Below, piece after piece: positions 47,670 to 61,700 of a stretch of DNA of 64,000 bases. Numbering within the stretch: the stretch's first letter is position 1; the number at the start of each line of letters is the position of its first letter. The notes beneath the pieces are model-generated. The model was not told where the DNA came from. It saw only the letters and a program-made list of their open reading frames with translations, and did not search any database. The stretch spans positions 21,248,378 through 21,312,377 of the forward strand of contig NC_086368.1 of the NCBI RefSeq assembly GCF_036324505.1, written 5' to 3'. This DNA is from Eleginops maclovinus. Lineage: Eukaryota > Chordata > Actinopteri > Perciformes > Eleginopidae. The translations under genes and the position numbers were made by a program.

Positions 47670-50600
47670 AGCCATCATATATCACAACACATGGCTTTTT
47701 TTTACAACTCCTAACACATTTACAATGACATGACAGTAAATGTGATCTGACTGTGCTGTGTACAATGTTTTCTTCCTCCAGAAGAAGAACGTCAAGTCCC
47801 ATGGAAGTGTTAACATGATGGATCTGATCTTGTTTAATAAAAAAGCCCCTATGCCAGAGGCACACTTTTGGTAAAGAAAACAAATGTTTGCAGTTGTGCT
47901 TTCCCCAAGACACCCCTACATCGATTGTAAGCATTTGATGATTATTCACATGTGGCGTATGCCATGAATAATGATGGATAGCATGTATAGAGAGATCATA
48001 CATGACCCAAAAATAGATAGTTAGATGGCTATGAAGTATGAAGAAAAATAGGAAGTACGACAACTATGGTGTTAACAGATGTCACCCAGAACCTGACTGA
48101 GCTATATTTTTCTGATGAGTTTTTATTACTAATTTTGTTTAAATCAATCAAGCATCATCAATGAAACCACATCTGCCGAAAGCTTAATATCTTATTACTG
48201 TGGCCACCTGCTGGCAGCAGAAACAAGTTGTTAAAAACATGAAAACCTCCTTAACAAAATTAGGGTGGTAAACACATTAGCAAACAGTTGCTTATCTAGA
48301 TACACATGATCATTCTTTTGGTGTCCTGTTTAAAACCAGCTGGAAAAGTACAATATTTACTCTCTTTTAGCTGTGTTTACCATAACCTGAATGAAACAGG
48401 CTATTCGCTAACTTTGCCTTGGCTGATTGTCATCAAGCCACTTGATGCTAATCAGGTAGTTTGGGTGGGTTTATCAACCTTTTTGTTAAAAACAGCTGCC
48501 TGTCTTGGCAAAAAACAACTATATGAGAATGTTAAAACAAAACCTCCACAACTTGCCTATTAATTGTCATGAGATGAGACCTCTTTTTTAATTGCAGTTT
48601 TCCTTGCAGTTGTTGGTGGAAACAAGACATCTAGAAATGTTCTTTGCTCGTCGAGTTTGATAATAAAAATAAAAAAAACACACAGTTGTGTTAAGTAAAT
48701 GTCCATGTGTGCTGGTCAATACCGTATACGTATATGCATTTTAAGTCTAATGTGATGACTGCATTACAAGTATTCATAATAACTTTCACTGTATGGATTT
48801 GGATGTTTATCGGAATTAGCTTGTTTTAGATAATTTCGGTTGTTTTTCTGTCTTGTCATTTGATCATTGCTTAATTATGAATCCATGATCTTTTTTGTAG
48901 TTAAGATGTTTGGTCTTTGCTGTAAAAGTTGCTAAATCTGCACAGCCAAACGAAAAGGGGAAAGGTTTCCCTGTGGTTAATGAATAAAGGTTTCAAAAGA
49001 ACAACATAAATATCAATAAGTTTGACAAGTCTATGTTCTATACCATCGCTTTACATATGCTCATTTGCACATTTTTTGCACAATGTAAAAATTTGAGGAC
49101 TTTTCTTTGGGGCTGCATTTACAAATGTTTGACCTGAGGTGTGTTTTTTCATTGCCTATTAGTACTGCAACATAAGGTACGAGTGTAATGTCAAAGTATA
49201 TATTAACCCACATAGTACAAGGCAGTTGAATGATAGGCTGCCTTGTGTTAGCACTGCTGCTGCGTGCCCTCCAGCTGATGTGTTGTAGCTCTTGTCAATT
49301 GTTCAGCCTCTTAAACAGGGGAGAGATTTATGGTAATGTCAGCCATGCTCTCGCTGCTTTAGGCTGAATGGAAAAGGAAACTTCTAGGGATTCTCTAGAA
49401 AAGCCCTTTACACATAAATCCAAGTTCAGTGCAATTTATTTTTTTTATAGGAGGTTACAAAGCAATAGGACAGTGGTTCCAAATGCTTTTCCTTATACAA
49501 ATAGTGGTCACCTTTTGATCCTTTTTTAGGAACTTTTAATAGAAGTCTCCATCTGCATGATATGTACCAGCTATACAATCTGAATGGGCTTCTTTTCCGG
49601 AAACTCCATTGTTGTCGTCTCTCTGATGCTTGTCCAATTATCTACAAGCTCTTTAGTAGTTTTTTATTATACTTTTTCTAATGCAAGAAAAAGGCTTTTT
49701 AGCCAAAAGGGAACGTTCATGAATGTGAATGTAGCTTGTGTCCATGACTTTGCCTTGCCATTATACTGTTAGAGTATATAGCTTTATAATATTAACTTTA
49801 AAAATGACAAAGTGTAAGAACAATAAAGTACATTAGCTCAAAGGGAAAGTTTCAAGACTACTACACAGTGACAACAACAGCACCCTCCTGGCCTTTTCTA
49901 CTCAGTTTTATTGTGTGTAGAGGGCTACTTCCTTTGCCATTGTTGACGCTTATAGAGCATATGTGAACGGGACTCCCTGTGTTTGCTTATGTGTCCTACA
50001 GGGATATTTCTCTGCCCCACAGGCTCTGTCCTCAGTGACAAGGCCGTGTTTGAGTGATAGTGCTCCAAGGTGGGAAAGACAGACATGAGGAGACAAATTG
50101 CCTATGCCAGGGCTCCGACACCAACCTATTCAGCCGGTGGGAAATGATAGATGCTTGGGCTAATTTTAAACTCTGTGAACTAAATTTGTGTTACCAGAGG
50201 CAGTGATGGGTAACGGGCACAGCTGGAAGGTCTAGATAAGACCCAAACTCACCTGTGTCTCTACTGTATCCATGCCCTTTCAACTTTCCTATGCTGCTAA
50301 ATGTTGAATAATGACAGGGTGCTAAAGATTAATGGTGCTGAGTGCAGCCTTGTTGAGGGTAAAGTGATGTAGCAGTTGGGTGGTTGCACAAATGTTATGT
50401 CCTAGAAGCAACTTCACACTCAGTTCAGAAACGTGTTTAATTTTTTGCGGATGTTGATGCTGAAGGTTCACACAGAACAACAAAGTGGTAATCCTGCCAT
50501 TTGTCCAACTGGTATATGTTTAGCCAAAGTATAGGGTCAGCTATAGGGATTGAAATGTCTAACGATTGTTCCATGAAAGAATCATAAGTAGTGGAGGTAT

Positions 50601-53600
50601 GGTTCACAGGTCAAGGTGAAAAAATAACTAAACCACATAATCTTTTGCATTGAGAAGAAGGTAGTGTCCGAATTTTGACTTTATAGTTTTCTGTTCATCA
50701 TCATGAGATGCCGTTGTTTAGCTAACATGTCATACTGTCATACATCAGCTGTACTTGTAAATGTAGACACGCTAAACAAGAAAAACAAGTCGCACACCAA
50801 AATATATTTTGCCAGAAGAAACCCTAGATGACCAACCTGTATTTTAATTATGCCTCAACTTTTAGAACAACCTGATAAGATAGTTGAACTGCTGAATCTT
50901 GATAGTGCGTGAAAGGTACTCTCGACCCTCTTGTTTTGTGAGTCCGATAGGTGCCACAGTCCACCATTCCCTTTTACTCAATGCACAATTCATGCATACC
51001 CTACAATGTAATAATTCACCCCACTGCTCTGCAAATAAAGACCTACTACCAAGACAAGTTCATTTAATTGGATCCCACACAAGCAAAGATGTTTGAGAGG
51101 GATAAAGCTGCCTCACTGCTGCTGCCACTGTGGTGGACTTCAGCCAAATGCATTTTATAGTGCTGACACTGTATTTGGCTCCAGCTTTCCCCCTTACATC
51201 TTATCTTTTTACTAATGGAGCTGCAGAGCTTACCCCACAGCAAGCTACAACTTCCTTCTTGTGTAAAACAATACACTTTGATAAATAATCTTCTTTCTTC
51301 TTTAGTACTGATCATCTTTGAGTTTTTAAAAGTGTTTTTTTCATCATCATTGCAGTTTCGAGTACTATCAAGTATTTACCTAAAACAAGTTTGCATTCAA
51401 ATGTTTTCAGATGCACTGTGTATTGATGTGTTGTGCCTTGGGACCCCTTGGAAAGTGGCCATCTGGACTCATTATCAGACCAATCAATTGTTTTAGAGAT
51501 GTTGATTGGTGTCTTTGACTTTGCAATCTATTGCATGAAACCCCTATCATCACCTGGGGACACAGTGGACAGGCCATGCATGAGAAAATGAGTCGACAGA
51601 CAAATCTTTAAAAAAAAAACTATTATAAGATCTTACTCCAGCTCTGCTTTTGTTGATGTTTCTTTTCCTATTTTGGTTGACATTCACAAAACCCAGAGTA
51701 ATAGGATGTGTGATGCTATTTTTTCTGTGTTATGTAAAACCCATGAAAATAATATTGAAGTGTACCAGTGCATGTCATTTTCATGTTGTTTTGCGGTGCT
51801 TGAAGCTATGAAGCTTTATCTCATATAGAAAAAAAGCCAAATAGTCATCAATTTAGATTTTCAAGCATGCTTATTTTAGTGGATATTTAAAATGCAAAAT
51901 CAAAATCCTGAGACTCAATCTGCAATTGTATTGTCGTGTCACACAAATGTCCCTTGATGAATTTCACCGCCTTGGCCTAAATTCTCCTTCTTTCCTTCAG
52001 GGGATAATGAACCAAGAACAAAACCCAATAATAAAACAGGAGGAATCTTCTCAGTGTGCCTGCTAGCTGACTTGGAAGAAACACTTCACAATCAAGGCCC
52101 AGGTGTGTCCAGTCTGTTGTGGTGATGGAGAATTTCTCGTGGCATGTGCTAATAAAAACAGTCCAACTGTTCATTAAGAAACTACAGTGATGGCGCCAGT
52201 ACCTCCTGTGTCTGATCATCAGAACACAACCCTATGCTGCTCGCCTGACCGCCAGCAGCTGACGGGGTATTTAAGGAGACAAATGAGCACTGACCTAATC
52301 ATGTAATAGATGTCCCGTAGTGGAAGAACAGGTAATTGTCCTGTATTTTCATTTTGCCCTCTTTCCTGTAAAGCTTTTTTTACGGCAACAGAGGAGAAAA
52401 AATATCCCCTGGTCCTCACTTTATACATGCTCACACCAGTGACAAACAAGGGAAATCTCCCCAGGTTTCACTTTTTATTTGATGGAGTCCAATAAGTTTC
52501 CTATAGATTGTATATGTGGCATCTCCAAAAAGGCCTGGGGAAATTTCTCTGCGGATACTGCTATAATGATTTTTTTTTTCTTTCAGTCAGACAGACTTCC
52601 AATGTAGAGATTATCATTAGTTGCTTCAGCCAGAGCCCCAAATGGATATACAGTGTACAAGAGACAGCATCCTCTTGCGGTTCAGGGGAGTTCAGAGTAG
52701 ATTGAACATACAAGATAATCCAACTTTTCGATTTTTTTGTAAATAGCATCCAGGGTTGCATCATTCAGTTATTTCAGAAACAAAAAGGGAGAACAATTTT
52801 CATGTACATGTTTGTTATTGTCACCACGTTGATGAGGCTCCACTAAGATCTTATTTCAAACCTGAAACAAATTGTTTTCCTCTTAATAAAGCCAAGTTGT
52901 ATATGTGCCATACCAATAAACTGATCAGTTATTTTGTTTTTGATGTAAGAGACACATTTTATTTAATTATAGACTTTTTAGAGGAACTATAGTCTGCTCA
53001 TTTGCTTCAATAACTTAAGAGACATCACAGCAAATAATGCAGAATGTACTATAATGTATTGCAGTGTCATATGGTGTCTCAATAAGTGTGGCACTGTTTT
53101 CGAAGTACATTCAATAGCTTGATGGCATTCTGATACATGCACAGAACTTTGGATTCATTTTACTGCAAAAACCTACCAAAACACTGGCACTGTTGAAGGA
53201 TGACATATTACACTTTTTACACAAAAAAAACACTCTTTTTTTGTAAGACTAATGGGAAGTGGACATCAATCGAAAGAGCCAGGCTCAGGACCCGGCCTGG
53301 GTCAAATCGAAAAAGCTTTGCAGGAAGCACTGTCACTGTGCTCTCACAGCAGGTTTTAAGATTGACTTCCCTGCTGTCTATAAAGAATATTCGGGTTTTA
53401 ACAATCTAAATTGAAAACTGCTGGAGGGGAAAATGATAGTGTGTCGGAGGCAGGAAGTTCCAGCGATGGAGGGGACTGTAAAGAGGCAGTGACAAGCCGA
53501 TGTGTTGGCAGAAATGATTACCTTGGTTAGGACAAAAACAGAGGGGAGGGAAGGGGAGGAGATTAACACACAGCTTAGAACTTGGTTATTCATGCTGATC

Positions 53601-53880
53601 CACTTTTTGAGATAAAGTAGGCATGGTTTCTAAAATGTAATCCAGAACCTTTTCTATAAATATTCCTGTTATACAAAACAATATATGTTTCACAGCTGTA
53701 TGGAGCCCTTTGACTTTAAAGCATCACAAAGGCTAAAATGTTTTCAAATATGGTTATTATGATAATTGCCTAAATGTATTACAACCCAAAATCAGGCCAG
53801 GGCCGTTGACCACACCCATCTATGACACCGACCTTCATTTTAATCTCAACTTCCCACCTGTTAAGTTTTGTTGGGAGCCA
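47670..53880. other. Gene-free stretch
   Basis: More than 6 kb without a recognisable exon, RNA gene or well-delimited mobile element. Open frames are short and mutually overlapping on both strands. It may be intergenic or a large intron of a gene whose exons lie outside. Confidence 0.5.
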
Positions 53881-53886
53881 ATGGCC

Positions 53887-54056
<170 letters not shown>

Positions 54057-54059
54057 CTG

Positions 54060-55190
54060 AAATATAAACACCTGGCAAATAAAACGGCTTCTGTGGTACA
54101 GTTCCTGTTCAAGTCGGGATCTCCAGAAAATGATGCCACAGTGAGAAACACACCAAGACTGAAAACAATACCAGCAAAAGCAACAACTCTTACTGAGGAT
54201 CACAAGGACACTCAGGTGATCAGCACAGTCAGGAAAATCACAGAGGACACCTAGTGGACAGGTGAGGTACAGCCATACATAGAAAGGATTGTCCAATCTA
54301 CTGCATAAAAAGGACATACGTTATATGTTATTTTGTCTTTCATTAAAACACTACCAATTTGATTCAAGCAAAATAGCTAAAGGGTTTCTCCAAACATTCA
54401 GTAGATTTTTTTTATGGGTTGCAAATGCTTTACCAAAGTTCCTCTTTTTTCTCTGTGTACCTTATTCCTCGCTTTTACTACTGTAAAACACATGTTGAAA
54501 ACCTACTAGGTATTAGGTAATTGGGACACAGCAGGTTAAAATACTCTTAAAGCTTCCTCATATCCTTTACCTTCATCCTTTCATCAAATCTTAAAAAAAC
54601 AAGGAAGAGATAGCGTAAGGAGGCACCAAGCGAACATGTATTTAGTTAACTGAGACATCTGTTACTTTCATTATCTGAAGCAACGTCAGAAGGCTTTACA
54701 GCTGCAAGATCCACCACTGGGCTTTAACTGCTCCGTAGGAACAGATAATGTGGTGTAATGTCTGAAGAATACAGCCACACTGTTATGATTTTATATAATT
54801 CAAGCTGGATTTTACCCTTTCTCTGTAACAGGCCCATAATAAATGCAGTTAAAAGCAAATTGCTAGCTTCTCATCCTTTAACAAGCGTATGCTATAAAAG
54901 GAAACATGATAGATTTAAAGTTTATTTTGATGTATAGCCTCGCTGTCAACACCATGCTTTTGCACAAAATCTGCTCAGATCCACCAAGCCGCAGGGAACT
55001 GCTGTGCCTAAGGGGACTGAATGCTGCTTTATGATCAGCTACAGATATAGAAAATAATTTGTTCTCTCACAACCACAGGACATCAGTCATACAGACAGTA
55101 CCAGTCCACCAGGAGTTCACCAGCCGCTGGACAACTTTCTTGGAGATCTCTCACTCCATGGAAAGTGTTGCAGTAATTGCACATTCTCAC
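54060..55190. other. Spacer, nothing recognised
   Basis: No supported gene between the CAGA and GT arrays. Confidence 0.5.
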
Positions 55191-55199
55191 CACTTGTTC

Positions 55200-55201
<2 letters not shown>

Positions 55202-55288
<87 letters not shown>
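55202..55288. repeat. (GT)n microsatellite
   Basis: Pure TG tract of about 87 bp. Confidence 0.98.
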
Positions 55289-55289
<1 letters not shown>

Positions 55290-55299
55290 ACGAGTTGTG

Positions 55300-56730
55300 T
55301 TAGAAAATTGAGAACAGAAATTGATGTGCAGCAACAACATTCACCTCAGCTGAGAGGTAGTAGCTGGGTGTACCGTAGCCAACACAATGTCTGGCTAGGA
55401 GAAAGGATCCTCTCGGCTGTTGAACTCAACAGTTGTATTTGTTTAATAATAGGACACTGTTATTAGTACTGTAGGATACATTCAATGTTTTGTTTTGTCT
55501 CTTTAGGGGATTTGACTATCTCTATGCACTCTGATGGTGTAGGATATTCTAGTCAGTAACAACACATGCTGAGAGGTATTGACAAATTAAAGATTTGATT
55601 GTCAGTTAGTAGCATTGTCAATAGATCAATGTTCTTATGTCTTCCTTGGTGCAGGCTGATGAAGGACATGTCTATTCATGGGTCAATTAATTTTAATTAG
55701 CTCTCATGCTGTTATAACAGGATGGAAAGGTTGTATCTTACAGGTTTTAGGAATCCTTATTTAACCATATAGCTCATATCCTCTCAGGCAAACCTGAAGT
55801 CAAGTCTGTGAAATTACAGTTCAGGTTTGGGCTGTCCCAGTGATATAATATACATTTCTTAGTAGATGTCTGTCAAAAGTATAGTTTGACCTCAAATCAC
55901 TGTCCCCGGTCTGACCTAATTATCCCAGCAAGCCAGTGTAAAGGTGATTTGTCCCTGACTGATTTAGATTAACGCTGCACTCTCTGCACAACAGCTGCAC
56001 GCAGCAGACCATCGCTTTCCTGGTTCCACTTCCTGCCACTTTGCATCTCAATGACAGCCGGAGAGCTCACTCAATATTAAACGATTGTCACAGCTCCTGG
56101 GGACTCACCTCAGCTGCTTATTAGCAGGCGAAACACAGAGTGCCTAAAGCATACAGTATGTCTTATGATTAACCTTTAAGTGAAAGAGACAACATTTTAA
56201 TTGCTGGAGGATGGTCAGGTCTGTTCTTGAATTAAAATGTAATGTGTGCATTCATTAGCATACTGTGAATTTCTATTGAAGTTTTCAAATAGACTAAATA
56301 TTTTATCAGCATAAACAATTACTGGATTTATTGAAAAAAAAGGTTGTTGCTTTTCTGCCTGTTGTATCAGTTTCAAAGGTTGTTTCTTTAGAAAACAAGC
56401 GTGTAGCTATTGTTTCTTTTCCTTATGTGTAGTATTTCCATTGAAGTCTTGTTTATACTTCCACAATACATGTGTTTATTAGCTCTTATTTTTGCCATTT
56501 AGAATAAAAACATTAACTAAATGTAAACTAAACCATAAAATATGAGCCATTATTTAGTATTATATAGGATTGAACAGACAGCTGCTACATTAAAGTGATG
56601 AACACATTACTTCATTAAGGATTATTATATAGTCATTCAATATATCACTAACTTGTGTATTCCGTTAGTGAGATTTTGAGTTCTTATCTGTAAAAAAAAG
56701 ATCAATTGCTAATTTGACTTGAATATTTCT
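55300..56730. other. Gene-free stretch with one sequence-balanced patch
   Basis: Mostly AT-rich. The part around 55890-56140 has more even base composition and lacks simple repeats, in contrast to its surroundings. It has no open frame of note. Confidence 0.4.
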
Positions 56731-56772
56731 GAATAATCAGAATCAGAATCAGAAATCCTTATTTGTTGCAGC

Positions 56773-57127
56773 AAAAGTGGCATAGACACAAAAGTGGCAT
56801 AGACACAAAAGTGGCATAGACACAAATGTGGCATAGACACAAAAGTGGCATAGACACAAAAGTGGCATAGACACAAAAGTGGCATAGACACAAATGTGGC
56901 ATAGACACAAAAGTGGCATAGACACAAATGTGGCATAGACACAAATGTGGCATAGACACAAATGTGGCATAGACACAAAAATGGCATAGACACAAATGAG
57001 GCATAGACACAAATGTGGAATAGACACAAAAGTGGCATAGACACAAAAGTGGCATATAGGCACAAATGTGGCATAGACACAAATGTGGCATAGACACAAA
57101 TGTGGCATAGACACAAATGTGGCATAG
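56773..57127. repeat. 17-bp minisatellite, about 21 copies
   Basis: Unit gtggcatagacacaaaa, alternating with a variant ending caaat; occasional changes (atggcat, gaggcat, gtggaat) and one 'ggcatataggcac' indel variant. Because 17 is not a multiple of 3 the translation cycles through all frames, and the minus strand stays open as a Cys/Leu/His/Phe-rich periodic peptide, which is not a gene. It is preceded by 'aatcagaatcagaatcagaa', a word that often starts or ends fish retroposons. Confidence 0.95.
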
Positions 57128-57129
57128 CA

Positions 57130-57757
57130 GGTAACAAATGCTTTCTCACCTGGCACCCAAAGAAAAGCCCACACAGCCACAAACTGTAGTGTAGTATTCA
57201 AAACCAATAGCCACTGAGCTACAGATGACTTGTGTGTTTGTTAGACATTCACTGTTTGAAGAAAAGCTACCACACGTCATAATTTCTTTATATATAATAT
57301 ATATCTAAATAGATTTAAATCAACCAAGCTAAACGTTTCTCATCAAGTGAAAGTTGGTCAGTGTAAAACCTTTGTTCTTGTTTTGCCTCTTCCTTGGAGC
57401 ATGAAGGATACCCAGTTTAAATTCCTCCTGACTGTACAATCCTATGATCCCTGTGATCCCTTCTTCCAGTGGTAATGGCCATGTCTCCAGGCAGCCCAGC
57501 CTCCATTAGTGACACTGATTAACCCCTGGGTGTCTGGCTATTCACCGCCTGATGGGGCCGGACAGGCGATGGTTTGAGAACAGTGCCAGTTGAGTTGAGA
57601 AGCAGCCTGAGTGAGCTTGTTAAAATGTATGAGTTTTATTACATCTCATTGAGGCGACTTATTTGCTGATTGAAACAGAGATGTACTACTTACTTGTACT
57701 ACACAGCTTAATGAGATTTAGTATTGGATTTCACAGAGGATTTGACCGACCTGCCAA
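57130..57757. other. Spacer with a sequence-balanced patch
   Basis: No gene recognised. Bases 57430-57620 are GC-balanced and repeat-free. Confidence 0.4.
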
Positions 57758-57758
57758 T

Positions 57759-58205
<447 letters not shown>

Positions 58206-58611
58206 TTTTCATTGCAGCAGCATAAAAACAAGGCAATGTAATAACAATTAAATAAAATAGCATTTTTTTAAAAAGTAAAAAATATACATTTGGGACAAAA
58301 TGTACACAAAATATATACAAAAACAAAATATAAAGCAGCATATTTTATGTACAATAAAAAAATAGCTGTAATTTGAATGATGCAACTTGAAATTGTTCCC
58401 TCTTCAGCTGAAAAGCAGATCATCTAAACGACGAGAGCCCTATTGCTTCCGGGAAAAGATAAATGGTTTGATAGTTGATATCAATCAATTAAAATGACTA
58501 CAATCAACAACTGTATCAATCTTGCTTATCTCTGACTGCAATCATCAGATTGTGGCTTCAATTTGTCTCTAGCTCTTTAAGGATACATCAAATGATACAA
58601 AGTGTGTAAAG

Positions 58612-58740
58612 CAATGCTAAAGCGGATATGCTCACAATGTAATGCTAACATGCAGTTTGAATGTTGTTTACCAGCTTAGTTTGGCATGTTTGTATGTTAA
58701 ATAACACTAAAGGCAAAGTACATTAGAGATGATGGGAAAT
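58612..58740. repeat. Fragment of the same dispersed repeat as at 3508
   Basis: Words such as 'caatgctaaagcggatatgc', 'tcacaatgtaatgctaacatg' and 'gttgtttaccagcttagt' match the GCTAACATG-rich part of the fish repeat noted at 3508-3560. Highly diverged. Confidence 0.45.
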
Positions 58741-58749
58741 TCAAATTGA

Positions 58750-61700
58750 ACTTTTAAGCTGGTGATAGCATAATTAAAAATAGAAATAGAAGTTGCATAT
58801 CATCTAACTGAACATTCATACTGGTTTCAAATTGCATCGCGATCCATACAACGGTTCACTCAGAACTACAGTATTACCTCCCAGTGGCGCTTAAATTCAG
58901 GTAATCCCCAAAGTCTTTATGTTTCCTTGTCATGCTTTTATGGCAATCTGTGCAATAGTTGGTCGGATATTTCAGACTCGATTAAAGTGAGGTATTGAAA
59001 GACTGACAGCTGTGCCGTTTTCAAAAATGTAATTACACTGAAAATATCATCTTTTAAACGCTCTCTTTGCACAAATAGTAAAGAAATGAGTTTTTCGGAT
59101 TTTGCTCCGTATCCCCCCTACAGAATAGAAAAAGCACGATTATGATATTTAAGGCACAGTCAGTTATTAGGACCAATTCACTCATGCACTTGCTTTGACG
59201 ATCATGAAAATGAACCCAACACTGCAGTAAAGGCAATCAGAGGAGCTGTAAATAAATCCACCTTTAGGTCATTAGATCTTTTAGGTACTTTGTAGATTGA
59301 TCTAAGGAAAACAAACCTTGAAAAAAACATTGTTGCCATGTATAATTTAAAGAGCATTGGAAAGGTCCTTTAGCAGAAAAGTCTCAAACAAGACGGAAAT
59401 GAGACCATGCTAAGAATGAGCATTTTAATTGGATATAAAGTGACATGGACAGGAGAGCAGCATAAAGGAAAAAAGTGTCCCATTATTGGACGGTTTGGAA
59501 CTGGTTTTTGCTGTTTTGATTGTGGAAGTGGATCTGCTAAAGGTTAAATTAAAGCTATAGGTTAAACGAAAAGTTAATTGAAGTAATTACGCAGCAGTAT
59601 ACCAACATTTACAGATAGATCTTTTTTAACGGCAGAAGAGATTCAGATACAAGTAATGTTATAATGAAAGGGAATGAAAGGAAACAAGGAAGTGGACAAG
59701 CAAGCAGAGAGATATTGGCATTATTGACTTCAGAAAATGTTAAGGGAGATCATTGATCAATTACTTAAGGTCCGTTCATTACACAGTTCATATTAGCCAG
59801 AAGCGTTGTGAGGTCCTGAATAATAAGATGGCTGCATTTCCAGTACTGATTGTTTGATAGTTGGTGATGTTAGACGAGCCAACCAAAACACCCAAAAGTC
59901 GAAAATAAACAATCAAATATCCTTGTATTCCCACAGGGTACTAGCAGGACTAGCATTATCAGAGAAATATAAGCACTTCTTTTGACATAACACAAAACTC
60001 AAAGTAATACTGGCACCTGTAATGCAGTATATGTTGGGACTTAAAGAACATAACATAATTCATTCACATGGGAAAGTGTTTTTCTTTCTGGATGTTTTCT
60101 ACACTTCTGAGATTCTTAATTTCTCGTTCCCTCGTTCGCTTTCAAAGATAAGTACACTCAAAATCATGCATGGCCATTGTTCATTAGAGAACAACACAGC
60201 AGTAAGGTCAGCACACACTCACAATCATCAGACATGTTTGATAAAAAGATATTCTCTAATTGCTGGAAAAGTAAATTGTGTGTTTAATGATCTAGTGCAA
60301 AACACATTTTTAAATACAAAAGCAAAATTGAAGGCATCATAACATGTTGCATCACAGAAGATTTGCCTACAAGAGAAAATAAAAAGCTAATGCACTTTTG
60401 ATATCAGTTGATGCAGAACAATTTGCCATTTTCCCATCAGGGTGATTTTAAACATGTATGTTTTTTATTGTATGTTGCCATTCTTGCCTAATAGATGCAT
60501 GCCACACGCCACTTTGTTTTTTTGACTCTTTGTTTTGTTGGTTCGATTGAATGCCAATTGAACACACTGCATTTATCCAGTTTCTAACCCACTATGATTT
60601 ATTGTTTATTTATTATTTGTTCAGAAAACACTCCATTAAAATCTAAGTGAAGCTGATTTATTTAGCTATTTACATAAGTCATGCAGACACATGATTTAGT
60701 GAAGCCTGATCACGTTTTGCATTCTGTTTGTTTACATGATCAGCCATTTCAGGGAAACAGATATTTGATATGTTAATAATATGTTGCCATGTTTTAACAT
60801 TAATTAAACAGCTTAACCCACTCTACAAATGTTTCCTCTGCTTCCTCTTGTCAAATATATTTATTGCATTTATATTCTTTTAAACAATACGCAATCATTT
60901 TGTTTCTTTCAAGAAATGTTGTATATAGTTTCTCTCCAGTTTCTTTTTCGTAAGATGTGCTTATCATATTATACTCAAGATTTGCATTATTCAAAAAGGG
61001 TCACAGATGTTTTGTTCATTTGGGTTTTCTCTAATGCATCTGGTCCTTTCCTGCAGTATTTTCTGAGACGCACTAACAGAAATGACATGGTGGGGAATTG
61101 AGAGGTGGAAGGTGCTAGCGCTCCTTAATGCCCCGGAGAGCTGGCCTGACTTCTTTTATCTCAAATAAGCAGATCAGAGAACTGCTGGTGGTGGATTGCT
61201 GACTGCGTGTTAGAGATTTTCAGCTCTGCTGGGTGTACGCTCATGTTGGGGGATTTGCACTTGCATACAAATAAGCTTCGAATTTATGTTACCTTTGAGA
61301 TACACTGAGGGAATACTTTGAGAGCAATAAGAGACTAACATATTTTAATGTTACATTCAATTGCTGTCCAAATGACTGATCTTAATACATGTAGACGAAT
61401 CCACATTTCTCTTGTATCAGCAAATTTGAAGTGTGTCTGCTTTGCAAAAAATAAATAATAACCGCTGCCTATTCATGCTTATCACTATGAGTTTAGACTG
61501 AGACGTCTTGAAGATGCTATGTGGAAAGTAAATCATTGCACCAATCATTTATGCAGATTTAATAAGTATCTGCCACACAGCTTTTGTTCCTCCCCACATC
61601 ATTCTCCATAATTATTTCATGGGATGACATGACATGTTTTGGTGATAGGCACTGCTCTCTGCAGCAGTGTTTATTCTGCTAAACACTGCAGCAGAAAGCC

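Noticed and set aside
56773..57127. CRISPR-like array
   Set aside because: The repeats are directly contiguous without unique spacers, and the window is vertebrate DNA.
56749..57207. Minus-strand Cys/His/Leu periodic proteins of about 150 aa
   Set aside because: They derive from the 17-bp minisatellite read in cycling frames; three overlapping frames are open equally, which marks a repeat artefact.
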